A stretch of 64,000 bases of DNA from Nocardia spumae (GCF_020733635.1 NZ_JAJFZL010000001.1:2542001-2606000); one strand, 5' to 3'; shown: positions 20,057-28,834, counted from the stretch's first letter. Translations and numbers: made by a program. Notes: a model not told the origin generated them from the sequence alone.

Positions 20057-21379
20057 ATGGGCAGAACGCGGGCGCGCACCGAGCCCGCGACCACCCGTGT
20101 GCTGCCGTGGTCCCGATCGGCCCGCACCGGTGTGTCCGCGCCGACCGCCTCCGCCGCACCGTCGGCCGATGCGGCGCGGACCCCTTCGGTGCCCGTCGCG
20201 GTCGAGGCCGCGCGGGACAACCTCCCCGAATCTCCCGGTCGCCCACGAGATTCCGCCTCCGCTCCGGGCGGTGACGGGTCGCAGCGCAGCGCACCGGATG
20301 TGCCGCCCGAGCCGCCGCCGACCCCGGTCACCGGAATCGGCTCCGAGGCCGATGACCGCTTTCGCGCGGGCCGCGCCGGATCGAATTCCGGCACGACGGA
20401 AAGTGGTGCCGCACAGCGAGTCCGGGGTGGATCCGCGACGCCGGGATCCGGCGCGGCAGATCGCTTGCGGCGCCGGCGGTCGCGTGGCGTTCGTACCCGG
20501 CGGCGTGACACCGATTCGCGAGTCGGCCGTGTGGCCCGCGACGTCGCGGGTGCCTTCGCGCGAGAGGGGTTCGCGCAGCGGGGAGTTGCTGCCGAGCGGC
20601 CGGATCGCGCCGCGCGGATGCCCGAGACGCTGCGCGAGGCCGGTGAGTACGCCCTGCACGCGGTGCGGAAATGGGCCGATCCGCGGGAACGCGAGCTACG
20701 CAAGCGGCGGCGGGTTCGCCGCCGCAGCCTGCGCTGGAGTGCGGCATCGGGAATGACGGTCCTGGGTACCGCCGGCTTGGTGGCGATATCGGCGCCCGCC
20801 TGGGCGGTGATCGTGGTCGGCAGCGGCACGGTGGCGCTGGCGACCGGCGCGGCCGTCAGCACCCGCCGCTATCTCGACATGCGGCGGAATCCGCTCCCGC
20901 CCGTGGCTTTCGTCCCGCGCCGGCTGCCGTCGGTGCGCTCGGCGGCCCGGGCCCCGATCGCGCGCCTGGTGCGTGCCGAACGCGCGATGTACGAACTCGG
21001 CCGGCATATCGCACAGGGCGGCCGCGTGCCGTCCGACGACCTCACCGATACCTTGGCGACGGCCGATTCCGGTGCGGCGGCGCTGCACGCGCTGGCGGGC
21101 GATGTCGTCGCGATGGAACAGGCGATCGCTGTCGTCGCGAGTTCGCAGTGCGGCCCGCAGTTGTCCCGCCAGCTCGAGGCGATGGTCGAACGCCTCGAAT
21201 CGGGCGTCGTCGAATACGAGCAGCTGGTCAGCGCGGCCGGGCGGATTCTCGCCGTCCCGGCGGCCACGGGCGCCGCACCCGCCGATGAATTCGGCTGGGC
21301 GATGTTCACCCTGCGCGAGGCCGCCGACCGGCTCGACGGCTGGGCCCAGGCGCTGACCGACCTCGCCGATCGGCGCTAG
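20057..21379 (+). CDS. pspM: phage shock envelope stress response protein PspM, with extended disordered N-terminus
   Basis: A protein of 440 residues. About 1-190 is low-complexity, rich in Arg, Ala, Pro and Ser. A conserved part follows with LREAGEYALHAVRKWADPRE, a basic stretch RKRRRVRRR, two close membrane helices (about 230-275, WSAASGMTVLGTAGLVAISA and AVIVVGSGTVALATGAAV) and a helical C-terminal domain. It corresponds to Rv2743c (PspM), which in mycobacteria anchors PspA at the membrane, but the disordered region makes it roughly 150 residues longer. It sits 32 bases after pspA in the same operon. Confidence 0.85.
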   Translation: MGRTRARTEPATTRVLPWSRSARTGVSAPTASAAPSADAARTPSVPVAVEAARDNLPESPGRPRDSASAPGGDGSQRSAPDVPPEPPPTPVTGIGSEADDRFRAGRAGSNSGTTESGAAQRVRGGSATPGSGAADRLRRRRSRGVRTRRRDTDSRVGRVARDVAGAFAREGFAQRGVAAERPDRAARMPETLREAGEYALHAVRKWADPRERELRKRRRVRRRSLRWSAASGMTVLGTAGLVAISAPAWAVIVVGSGTVALATGAAVSTRRYLDMRRNPLPPVAFVPRRLPSVRSAARAPIARLVRAERAMYELGRHIAQGGRVPSDDLTDTLATADSGAAALHALAGDVVAMEQAIAVVASSQCGPQLSRQLEAMVERLESGVVEYEQLVSAAGRILAVPAATGAAPADEFGWAMFTLREAADRLDGWAQALTDLADRR

Positions 21380-21529
21380 CGCCGTCCCGGCGGCCGATAC
21401 GTCTCGGGGTTCACCCTGAGATTTCCCCGGATATCGGTCGTGACCTGGTGATTTTCGGCGAATGAGTTGGCAGTATGGAGGAGTCGGATCGCGATGACGG
21501 CGGTTCGGAAACCTTCGGGAGGAATGGAC

Positions 21530-21703
21530 ATGTTCTGGAAGATCCTGGGCGTCGTCGCGCTCGTGTGGCTCGCGCTGATCGTGATCGGCGCGCTGGTCAA
21601 GGCGTTGTTCCCGATCCTGATGATCAGTGCCGTGGTCTTCGGCCTGTACCTGCTGTACAAGGCCGTCTCGGGTTCGAACAAATCGACGGTCACCAAGCTG
21701 TAG
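21530..21703 (+). CDS. small membrane protein at the end of the psp region
   Basis: A 57-residue protein of almost pure hydrophobic sequence with two probable membrane helices: MFWKILGVVALVWLALIVIG and LMISAVVFGLYLLYKAV. Its basic/polar tail is SGSNKSTVTKL. The ATG at 21530 is chosen because GGGAGG sits seven bases upstream; the in-frame ATGs at 21467 and 21524 lack this spacing. It lies 150 bases after pspM and before a strong terminator, so it may belong to the psp transcript. It occupies the place of pspN but is not visibly related to it. Confidence 0.7.
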   Translation: MFWKILGVVALVWLALIVIGALVKALFPILMISAVVFGLYLLYKAVSGSNKSTVTKL

Positions 21704-21712
21704 TGAGCCTGC

Positions 21713-21750
21713 CGTGCGGGCCGTCCGGTACCCGCCGGACGGCCCGCACG
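21713..21750 (+). terminator. strong GC hairpin terminator of the psp transcript
   Basis: A perfect 16-bp stem (CGTGCGGGCCGTCCGG and its complement) with a 6-base loop, starting 9 bases after the small membrane protein stop. It lacks a T-run, as usual for actinobacterial terminators. Confidence 0.8.
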
Positions 21751-21987
21751 CGTGTGTCGGGACTGCCGGGTGCGCCGGAGCGCAGTTCGGGTCGGTCCGA
21801 GATGGCAGCGCGACCAGGTCGGCGGTGCGAGCCGAGCCCGGCGTAGGAGCCGCCGGCGGGTACCCCCGCCTCCCGAGAAGACGAAGCCCGCAGTGTCCGC
21901 GGCGCCGGACCTCGCTGCGGCGGCTACCCTTGCCGAGACAGTCCACCGGGCCGAGAACCCAGCCGGAGCGAAGCGGAGGCCACCATC

Positions 21988-22701
21988 ATTACGCAGCAAC
22001 TGCCCGAGGACTGGCAGCGCGGTCTGGTGATCGTCGCCCACCCCGACGACATCGAATACGGCGCCGCGGCCGCGGTCGCGCGGTGGACGAAACAGGGCAA
22101 GGACATCCGATATCTGCTCGCCTCCAGCGGTGAGGCGGGGATCGCGGGGCTGCCGCCCGCGGAATGTGGTCCGCTGCGTGAGCGGGAAGAGATCGCCGCC
22201 GCCGGCATGGTCGGGGTGACCGAGGTGGAATTCCTGGGTTATCCGGACGGGCGGATCGAGGGCGGGCTGGGGCTGCGCCGGGATCTGGCCGCCGCGATCC
22301 GCCGTCATCGCCCTGAGATGGTGGTGTTGTTCAACTTCGGCGATACGTGGGCGCCGGGCTATGTCAACAGCGCGGACCATCGGGCGGTCGGGCGCAGTGC
22401 GCTCGACGCTGTTTCGGATGCGGGTAACGAGTGGATTTTCCCGGAGCTGGCGGAACTGCCGATCTGGACCCCGCGGTGGGCCGCTGTCGTCGGTCCGGTT
22501 GTCACGCACGTGGTCGATGTCACCGATACCGTTGGGGCGGCGGTGGATTCGCTCGCACAGCATGGCCGATATCTGCGTGCGCTCAGTGCGGAACCGGTGC
22601 TGGAGCAGGCTCGTGCCATCGTCGATCGGGCGACCCGGCCGCAGCCGGGTTTTCCCGCCGACCGTGCGGTCGGGTTCGAGCTGTACCACTTCGCGGACTG
22701 A
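21988..22701 (+). CDS. PIG-L family deacetylase
   Basis: A zinc-dependent LmbE/PIG-L type deacetylase of 237 residues. The metal-binding motif AHPDDIEYG is followed by GEAGIAGLPPAE, LGYPDGRIEGG and NSADHRAVG, which supplies the third zinc ligand. It would remove acetyl or acyl groups from a sugar-amine or related metabolite. The first ATG/GTG/TTG in frame is GTG 22027, two residues before the metal motif. Coding-like sequence (TQQLPEDWQRGL) continues upstream to an ATT at 21988 that has GCGGAGG eight bases before it. I take ATT as the probable start. Confidence 0.85.
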   Translation: MTQQLPEDWQRGLVIVAHPDDIEYGAAAAVARWTKQGKDIRYLLASSGEAGIAGLPPAECGPLREREEIAAAGMVGVTEVEFLGYPDGRIEGGLGLRRDLAAAIRRHRPEMVVLFNFGDTWAPGYVNSADHRAVGRSALDAVSDAGNEWIFPELAELPIWTPRWAAVVGPVVTHVVDVTDTVGAAVDSLAQHGRYLRALSAEPVLEQARAIVDRATRPQPGFPADRAVGFELYHFAD

Positions 22702-22823
22702 GTGCGGTCGACCGCCGCTCGCGGCTGTGAGTGGCCACCATCGGCCGGGGCCGGATTCATGATCGTCGCGTGCCGGCAGCGGCCCGGCGTCGGGCGCGGG
22801 GCTCGTATGGCAGGGTGGGGCTC

Positions 22824-23987
22824 ATGCGAGTGGCTGTTGTCGCGGGCCCGGATCCGGGTCATGCCTTTCCGGCGATCGCGTTGTGCCTGCGGTTTCTTCG
22901 AGCCGGTGACGATCCGGTCTTGTTCACCGGCCCGCGCTGGTTCGATGCGGCTCGTGCGGCCGGGATCGCGGTGCGGCGGCTGAAGGGCCTGGCGCCGCGG
23001 CCACAGGACGACGACGGTGACGCCGGCGCGCGTATCCACCAGCGCGCGGCTCATATCTCCACCGAGATCCTGCCGGATCTCAGCGCGATGCTGCCGGAGC
23101 TGGTGGTCGCGGATGTGCTGACCGTCGGCGGCGGGATGGCGGCCGAGCGGCTGGGGGTGCCGTGGGTGGAACTGTCACCGCACCCGCTGTATCTGCCGTC
23201 GAAAGCGTTGCCGCCCATCGGCAGTGGGCTCGCGCCGGGGGAGGGATTGCGAGGCCGGATGCGCGATACCGTGTTGCGCGGTCTCACCGCCCGGGCGATC
23301 ACCCGGGGGGAGCGGCAGCGTGGGGCCGCGCGTGTGAGTGTCGGTCTGCCCGAGGCGGATCCGGGCCCCGATGCCCGGCTGATCGCCACGGTGCCCGCAC
23401 TGGAGGTGGCGCGGCCGGATTGGCCCGAGCACACCCATCTCGTGGGCCCGTTGCTGTGGGAGCCGACGTCCGAGGTGCTGGCTTTGCCGCCGGGTGATCG
23501 CCCACTGGTCGTGGTCGCGCCGTCGACGGCGGTGACCGGGTTCGGGGATCTGGTGACCGGTTCGCTCGAGGCGCTGGCCGGCAGCGATGTGCGGGTGGCG
23601 GTATCGATGCTGGATACGCCGCCGGCGGAGCTGCCGTCCTGGGCGACGGCCGGGTTGGGCCGGCAGGACGAATTACTGAAGCATGCCGCGGTGGTGGTCG
23701 GTGGCGGTGGTCACGGACTGCTGGCGAAGACGCTGCTCGCCGGGGTGCCGATCGTGACGGTTCCCGGTGGCGGCGACCAGTGGGAGCTGGCGAATCGCGC
23801 TGTCCGGCAGGGGAGTTCGCTGCTGGTGCGGCCGTTCACGACCGAGGCGCTGCGGTCGGCGGTGCACACGGTGCTCGCGGACGAGTCCTACCGGACGGCG
23901 GCGGTATCGGCCGCGGCCACCGCGGGCGCGGTCGCCGATCCGGTGGATATCTGCCATCGGGTGGTGGACCGGGTCGGCGCGGCCTGA
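22824..23987 (+). CDS. MGT/UGT-like glycosyltransferase family protein (GT-B fold)
   Basis: A GT-B glycosyltransferase-like protein of 387 residues. The N-terminal Rossmann domain begins MRVAVVAGPDPGHAFPAIAL. The C-terminal domain has the nucleotide-sugar-binding region LKHAAVVVGGGGHGLLAKTL and GVPIVTVPGGGDQWELANRA, close to the UGT/MGT signature with the Asp-Gln pair. Mycobacteria carry a similar gene (Rv2739c) just upstream of the DUF3046 gene and recA, as here. Donor and acceptor are unknown. The ATG at 22824 is chosen because it directly precedes the first strand. Confidence 0.87.
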   Translation: MRVAVVAGPDPGHAFPAIALCLRFLRAGDDPVLFTGPRWFDAARAAGIAVRRLKGLAPRPQDDDGDAGARIHQRAAHISTEILPDLSAMLPELVVADVLTVGGGMAAERLGVPWVELSPHPLYLPSKALPPIGSGLAPGEGLRGRMRDTVLRGLTARAITRGERQRGAARVSVGLPEADPGPDARLIATVPALEVARPDWPEHTHLVGPLLWEPTSEVLALPPGDRPLVVVAPSTAVTGFGDLVTGSLEALAGSDVRVAVSMLDTPPAELPSWATAGLGRQDELLKHAAVVVGGGGHGLLAKTLLAGVPIVTVPGGGDQWELANRAVRQGSSLLVRPFTTEALRSAVHTVLADESYRTAAVSAAATAGAVADPVDICHRVVDRVGAA

Positions 23988-24029
23988 GTCGCCCACCGTG
24001 CCCGGCGGTGGGCCGGTAACCTGGATACG

Positions 24030-24224
24030 GTGCGATTGACTGAATTCCAGGAACTCTTGCATACCGAATTCGGCGTTGCCCGTGGCGACCTGCTGCTGGC
24101 CGACCATGTCCTGCCCACGATGAGCGGCCGCACCGGTGCTCAGGCGATCGAGGACGGCACCGATCCGCGTGAGGTCTGGCGCGCCCTGTGCGCCGAATTC
24201 GATGTCCCGAGGAATCGGTGGTGA
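24030..24224 (+). CDS. DUF3046 family small protein
   Basis: A 64-residue protein beginning MRLTEFQELLHTEFG and containing LLLADHVLPTMSGRTGAQAI and RALCAEFDVP, the conserved core of DUF3046. Members occur upstream of recA in many actinobacteria and are of unknown function. The GTG at 24030 is the only sensible start. It follows the glycosyltransferase by 42 bases. Confidence 0.9.
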   Translation: MRLTEFQELLHTEFGVARGDLLLADHVLPTMSGRTGAQAIEDGTDPREVWRALCAEFDVPRNRW

Positions 24225-24291
24225 CGGCCGGGTGTTGCGCCCGCCACAATGGCATTGACCTCGAGTTCGCTCGAGGTTGCACGCTGATCGC

Positions 24292-24765
24292 ATGGATACC
24301 GAGATCGCCGACAGCCGGATTCGTGACCTGCTGGATCGGACCGAGATAACCGATCTGCTGGACCGCTATCTGCGGTCGCTGGACGACGGCGTCTTCGATG
24401 AGGGGTGGGCCCGCGCCTACTTCACCGCGGACGCGACCGCCGAGATGCCGATCGGATCGGTGGTGGGCCGGCCCGCGGTGCTCGCGAGCATCCGGCGTGG
24501 CATGGCGCTGTTCGATCGCACGGTCCACCTGGGCACCAACGCGGTGATCGAGGTGCACGGTGATACCGCGACGGCACGCGGGGCGCAGTTGAGCACCCAT
24601 GTCCTCGCCGACGGCTCCGAGGCCGTCTTCATCTCGGCCGGCCATGCCGATACCGAGCTGGTCCGGACGGCCGAGGGCTGGCGGATCTCGTCCTCGGCGT
24701 TGCGTGTCGTGTGGACGCAGGGCACTCCGCCGCGGCTACCGGCAGCGCCCACGTCGGCGGTCTGA
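24292..24765 (+). CDS. SnoaL-like / NTF2-fold nuclear transport factor 2 family protein
   Basis: A small cone-shaped NTF2/SnoaL-like protein of 157 residues. The pattern [20 protein letters not shown] followed by [19 protein letters not shown], a central [20 protein letters not shown] and the closing [20 protein letters not shown] is typical. Members are often cyclases, hydratases or accessory proteins; no catalytic residues can be assigned. The start ATG at 24292 lies directly before the first helix. It is not part of the conserved recA neighbourhood. Confidence 0.82.
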   Translation: MDTEIADSRIRDLLDRTEITDLLDRYLRSLDDGVFDEGWARAYFTADATAEMPIGSVVGRPAVLASIRRGMALFDRTVHLGTNAVIEVHGDTATARGAQLSTHVLADGSEAVFISAGHADTELVRTAEGWRISSSALRVVWTQGTPPRLPAAPTSAV

Positions 24766-24847
24766 GGATCGAGATCCGGGTCGTCCGCCGCGCCGTGGGG
24801 GTGCGGCTGCCGACGCCGTCTGCGTGTCGCGAGGCGCGGCGCTTGCC

Positions 24848-24863
24848 TCGAACACGTGTTCGT
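24848..24863 (+). promoter_or_regulatory. LexA-binding SOS box of recA
   Basis: TCGAACACGTGTTCGT matches the actinobacterial SOS box TCGAAC-N4-GTTCGA with one end mismatch. It lies 91 bases upstream of the recA start, so recA is expected to be under LexA repression. Confidence 0.88.
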
Positions 24864-24882
24864 CTAAGCTTGCCATCAGAAC

Positions 24883-24905
24883 TTGTCGGTGCCGCCCTCT
24901 ACCGT
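24883..24905 (+). promoter_or_regulatory. RecA-NDp-type (PafBC-dependent) promoter of recA
   Basis: TTGTCGGTG, 8 bases, then TACCGT matches exactly the mycobacterial RecA-NDp consensus TTGTCRGTG-N8-TAN3T, recognised with the PafBC activator. It lies 49 bases upstream of recA, downstream of the LexA box, giving a second, LexA-independent DNA-damage promoter. Confidence 0.82.
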
Positions 24906-24953
24906 GGGCGCCAACCACACAATGAGACTCACCCGTCAGAAGGGGATCAGACG

Positions 24954-25997
24954 ATGGCACCACAGGCCTACGACCGCGACAAGGCACTCGAGCTCGCTCT
25001 CGCGCAGGTCGAGAAGAGTTTCGGTAAGGGCGCGATCATGCGCCTGGGCGAGGAGGCGCATCAGCCCATCTCGGTGATTCCGACGGGCTCGATCGCGCTG
25101 GATGTGGCGCTGGGTATCGGCGGCCTGCCGCGTGGCCGCGTCGTGGAGATCTACGGTCCGGAATCCTCCGGTAAGACCACGGTCGCCCTGCACGCCATCG
25201 CCAATGCGCAGGCCAACGGCGGCCTCGCCGCCTTCATCGACGCCGAGCACGCGCTGGATCCGGAATACGCCCGCAAGCTCGGTGTCGACACCGACGCCCT
25301 GCTGGTCTCCCAGCCCGATACCGGTGAGCAGGCCCTCGAAATCGCCGACATGCTGGTGCGCTCCGGCGCGCTGGACATCATCGTCATCGACTCCGTCGCG
25401 GCCCTGGTACCGCGTGCGGAAATCGAGGGCGAGATGGGTGACAGCCACGTCGGTCTGCAGGCCCGCCTGATGAGCCAGGCGCTGCGCAAGATGACCAGCG
25501 CCCTCAACAACTCCGGCACCACCGCCATCTTCATCAACCAGCTGCGCGAGAAGATCGGCGTCATGTTCGGCTCGCCCGAGACCACCACCGGTGGTAAGGC
25601 GTTGAAGTTCTACGCCTCGGTGCGTTTGGACGTGCGTCGTATCGAGACGCTGAAGGACGGCAGCGATGCGGTGGGTAACCGCACCCGCGTCAAGGTCGTC
25701 AAGAACAAGGTGTCGCCGCCGTTCAAGCAGGCCGAATTCGACATCCTCTACGGCGCGGGCATCTCCAAGGAGGGCTCGATCATCGATATGGGTGTCGATC
25801 AGGGCTTCATCCGTAAGTCCGGCTCCTGGTACACCTACGAGGGCGATCAGCTGGGCCAGGGTAAGGAGAACGCCCGCAAGTTCCTGCTGGAGAACACCGA
25901 CGTCCGCGACGAGATCGAGAAGAAGATCAAGGAGAAGCTCGGCATCGGTGCCGACGTCACCGCAGACGCGGGTGCCGAGGCGCCCGTCGACTTCTAA
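24954..25997 (+). CDS. recA: recombinase RecA
   Basis: RecA forms filaments on single-stranded DNA for homologous recombination and triggers LexA cleavage. The 347 residues are of usual length, with no intein. Walker A is GPESSGKT (68-75), the Walker B region is [10 protein letters not shown], loop L2 has [20 protein letters not shown], and the tail is acidic. The ATG at 24954 follows AGAAGGGGATC. Two DNA-damage promoters lie upstream, a LexA box and a RecA-NDp-type site. recX starts three bases after the stop, so the pair is co-transcribed. Confidence 0.98.
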   Translation: MAPQAYDRDKALELALAQVEKSFGKGAIMRLGEEAHQPISVIPTGSIALDVALGIGGLPRGRVVEIYGPESSGKTTVALHAIANAQANGGLAAFIDAEHALDPEYARKLGVDTDALLVSQPDTGEQALEIADMLVRSGALDIIVIDSVAALVPRAEIEGEMGDSHVGLQARLMSQALRKMTSALNNSGTTAIFINQLREKIGVMFGSPETTTGGKALKFYASVRLDVRRIETLKDGSDAVGNRTRVKVVKNKVSPPFKQAEFDILYGAGISKEGSIIDMGVDQGFIRKSGSWYTYEGDQLGQGKENARKFLLENTDVRDEIEKKIKEKLGIGADVTADAGAEAPVDF

Positions 25998-26000
25998 CCG

Positions 26001-27488
26001 ATGCCGAACCGGGAAGCGCCGGGGTCCGCGTCCGTTCCCGACCCCGGCGCCTCTCGGCTCGATGCCGTCGAACGCTTACGGCGGCAACTGGAGCAGATCG
26101 AATCCCGCGAGCGACGGGGAGACGATACCGGCGATCAACAGTGGTCGAAACCCGTTCGCCGGAACCGCGGTTCGGTTCGCCGCACACAGCCGGGCTCGGA
26201 GGCGGGGGATACGCCGACGGGGGTGTGGCGCTCCGATCAAGGGGCGGTGCCGGACTGTGCGGCACCGGCTCGGCCGGATCGTCGAGCGGTGGCATCGAGT
26301 TCTTCCGACGAGGTTCGGAGCCGTCCACACACCTCCGGCTCGCCTTCGCCAGCGGGTGCTGACGAGTTCGACGACGGATCGGGTGGCCGCTCCCGTCAGG
26401 GGCGGGGAGGGCGGCGTGGTTCGCGCCGGAGCACCGGCGCCGAGGGTGACAAGCGTTCCGGCGCATCGCGTTCCGGTCGTGAGCCGCAGGCCGGCACCGA
26501 GGTGCAGGCCAAGGATATCTGTCTGCGCCTGCTCACCGATCGCGCACGCAGCCGTGCCGAACTCGCGGACAAACTCGCGGCCAAAGGTTTCGCGCCCGAG
26601 ATCGCGGAGCGGGCGCTGAACCGGCTCGCCGAGGTCGGGCTCATCGACGATGCCGCCTTCGCCGAACAATGGGTGCACTCCCGCCACACCTTCTCCGGCA
26701 AAGGGAAAAAGGTTCTCGCACAAGAGCTGCGCCGTAAAGGTGTGTCGGATACCGACGCCGAACCCGCGCTCGAGGCCATTACGCCCGCCGACGAAAGCGC
26801 CCGGGCCGCCGAACTGGTTCGCCGTAAGCTCGCGAGCCTGCCCGGCGATACGACACCGGACACGGTGACCGCGCGTCTGGTCGGCATGCTCGCGCGTCGC
26901 GGTTACGGCCAGTCCCTGGCCTATGCGGTGGTGAAGGACGAACTCGCCGCGGCCGCACGGTCATCCGCGATGGATCCGGATTCGCCGGCCGCCGGTGAGG
27001 TCGGCACCAGCGCGACGCCGCGCTCGCCGATCGGGTCGGACGCCTCGGATCGTGAGCGAGCGGCCGAGCTGGTGCGCCGCAAACTCGGCACACTGTCGCA
27101 CGATGTGCCCCGGGACAAGGTGACCGCGCGCCTGGTGGGCATGCTCGCGCGTCGCGGTTACGGCCAGTCCCTGGCCTATGCGGTGGTGAAGGACGAACTC
27201 GCCGCGGCCGCCGAGGTCGATCCCGCCGCCTCCGACCCCGCTGCCTCCGATCCCGCCGCCTCCGACCCCGCCGCCTCCGATCCCGCCGCCTCCGAATCCG
27301 GCACCGAGGAGACTGCCGACCAGGCCGCCGAACTTGTGCGCCGCGCACTGCGCACCATGCCCTCGAATCTGACCGGCGACAAGGTGCGGAATCGGCTCGT
27401 CGGCCTGCTCGCCCGCCGCGGATACAGCAGCTCTGTCGCCTACGCCGTCGTGAAAGCCGCACTGGCCGACGGCGAGGCGCCCGGCTGA
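26001..27488 (+). CDS. recX: RecX regulator with three copies of the C-terminal module
   Basis: RecX binds and restrains RecA filaments. A typical protein is 150-190 residues; this one has 495. Residues 1-165 are disordered and rich in Arg, Ser and Gly. The usual first modules follow at 168-262 (AKDICLRLLTDRARSRAELA, EVGLIDDAAFAEQWVHSRHT, GKGKKVLAQELRRKGV). The terminal three-helix module then occurs three times: about 264-319, 353-404 and 436-490. Each carries AAELVRR, RLVG and LARRGY followed by AYAVVK. Copies one and two are nearly identical at DNA level. A DPAAS repeat links copies two and three. It is co-transcribed with recA. Confidence 0.93.
   Translation: MPNREAPGSASVPDPGASRLDAVERLRRQLEQIESRERRGDDTGDQQWSKPVRRNRGSVRRTQPGSEAGDTPTGVWRSDQGAVPDCAAPARPDRRAVASSSSDEVRSRPHTSGSPSPAGADEFDDGSGGRSRQGRGGRRGSRRSTGAEGDKRSGASRSGREPQAGTEVQAKDICLRLLTDRARSRAELADKLAAKGFAPEIAERALNRLAEVGLIDDAAFAEQWVHSRHTFSGKGKKVLAQELRRKGVSDTDAEPALEAITPADESARAAELVRRKLASLPGDTTPDTVTARLVGMLARRGYGQSLAYAVVKDELAAAARSSAMDPDSPAAGEVGTSATPRSPIGSDASDRERAAELVRRKLGTLSHDVPRDKVTARLVGMLARRGYGQSLAYAVVKDELAAAAEVDPAASDPAASDPAASDPAASDPAASESGTEETADQAAELVRRALRTMPSNLTGDKVRNRLVGLLARRGYSSSVAYAVVKAALADGEAPG
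26865..27211 (+). repeat. near-identical 92-bp direct repeat within recX
   Basis: Bases 26865-26956 and 27120-27211 are almost identical (few substitutions) and encode VTARLVGMLARRGYGQSLAY plus the following VVKDELAAAA segment twice. The near identity, including codon choice, indicates a recent internal duplication or ongoing gene conversion. The third module copy further downstream is more diverged. Confidence 0.9.
27219..27293 (+). repeat. five tandem 15-bp units encoding DPAAS in recX
   Basis: GATCCCGCCGCCTCC-type units repeat five times without gaps, encoding (Asp-Pro-Ala-Ala-Ser)x5. GAT and GAC alternate, so a 30-bp higher-order unit is visible. It forms the linker between the second and third RecX modules. 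Since 15 is a multiple of three, copy-number change would keep the frame. Confidence 0.92.
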
Positions 27489-27525
27489 GGCGCACCCGGA
27501 CGATCCCGTGCCGACCGTGTGTGGG

Positions 27526-28815
27526 TCAGGGGCGGGTGACTGCCCCGGTTTCCTCCGAGGGCGAGGATTCGCGCATCGCGGACAGTATCGCCGGCGTCGC
27601 GAATACGGCCATCGTGATCAAGACGATCCCGAAAATCGTTGTGCCCATGCTCAATCCGATCGCATCGCTGAGATATCCGGCGCTGACGGGAAGGAGACCC
27701 GCCGGAAGGTAGCCGCCGACGTTGAGCGCGGCATTGGCCTCGGCGAGGCGCCGCCCGGGGATATTCGCATTGAGCAGCGACAGCCCGCCCAACTGCCCGA
27801 GGCCCTGCCCGGCTCCGGCCAGCAGGGCCGCGGCGGCCAAGGCCGGAATCTCTCCGGTATGCACCGCTGTGATCAGCGAAATCATCGACACGCCGGTCGC
27901 GCCGATCGACGACAGCAGGATCGTGCGGCGTCCGAGCGCGCGCACCGCGAACTGAACACCGGTCGCGGTGAGGAACATGGCGAACGCCATGGCACCGGCC
28001 ACAATTCGAGTGCCGGTGTGCAGCAGCCCGGACAGTAGGGCGGGCCCGAGCGACAGCACGAACGAGGTGGCGGTGATTCCCGGGGCGAATGCGGCGATCC
28101 CCGGCAGCAGATACCGCCCGGCTCCGCGCGGCACCGCCGGAATTCGAATCCACGCTCCCGAACTCGACGCCGGCGGCCGGGGGAGTGGCAGTCGCACCAC
28201 GACGAGCAGAGCCGTTATCAGCAGCGCCGCCTCGACGGCGAAGACGAGTGTGGTCGGCGCGGGCAGGGTCTGTGACATCACCCCCGACAGCAGCGGTCCC
28301 AGGCCCGCGCCGAAAACCATCGCGCACGAGGCGATCAGGGCGGCTCGGCTCGTATCGCGAGACCCGGCCACATCGGTGACCGCCGCCATGCCGGCCGATA
28401 CCGCGGCACCGACCGCTATTCCGGTGCACAGGCGCGCGATCATCAAGGCGGGCACCGTATTCGCCGAGGCGAACAGTCCGCAGGCGACAAGGGCCAGGAT
28501 CAGCGCGGGCACCATGACGCGCCGGCGGCCCCATCGATCCGAGGCCAGCCCGGAAACCAGGAGTGATCCGAGCAGTCCCGCGATGTAGCAGGCGAAGACC
28601 ACGGTCATCGTTCCCTTGGAGAACCCGATGTCGTGCTGCCACAGCACATACAGCGGCGTCGCCGCGTTCGACAGGATGAACACCGCGACCACCGGCCACG
28701 CGGCCAGCCACATCCGATAGCGCGGATTCGTGGTCTGCTCGGCCGCCCTGGCGGTGGGACGCGCGGCCGGGCCGGGGGGTTCGGGGTCGGTGCTCCGGGC
28801 ATCGGTGACGGTCAT
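27526..28815 (-). CDS. major facilitator superfamily transporter (12 TM)
   Basis: An MFS permease of 429 residues with about twelve hydrophobic segments. The motif A-like loop is SGLASDRWGRRRVMVPALIL between helices 2 and 3, with a GAGLGPLLSGVMSQ segment in helix 5 like motif C of exporters. Proton-coupled export of a small compound is likely; the substrate is unknown. It is divergent from an ArsR-family regulator 104 bases away with a three-copy operator-like repeat between them, so its expression is probably controlled by that regulator. The ATG at 28815 has GGGAG upstream. Confidence 0.9.
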   Translation of the reverse strand: MTVTDARSTDPEPPGPAARPTARAAEQTTNPRYRMWLAAWPVVAVFILSNAATPLYVLWQHDIGFSKGTMTVVFACYIAGLLGSLLVSGLASDRWGRRRVMVPALILALVACGLFASANTVPALMIARLCTGIAVGAAVSAGMAAVTDVAGSRDTSRAALIASCAMVFGAGLGPLLSGVMSQTLPAPTTLVFAVEAALLITALLVVVRLPLPRPPASSSGAWIRIPAVPRGAGRYLLPGIAAFAPGITATSFVLSLGPALLSGLLHTGTRIVAGAMAFAMFLTATGVQFAVRALGRRTILLSSIGATGVSMISLITAVHTGEIPALAAAALLAGAGQGLGQLGGLSLLNANIPGRRLAEANAALNVGGYLPAGLLPVSAGYLSDAIGLSMGTTIFGIVLITMAVFATPAILSAMRESSPSEETGAVTRP

Positions 28816-28834
28816 GATTCAACTCCCGATCGAT

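Noticed and set aside
27219..27293. Possible CRISPR-like array
   Set aside because: The units are contiguous 15-bp repeats without spacers and code in frame for a peptide linker; this is a minisatellite.
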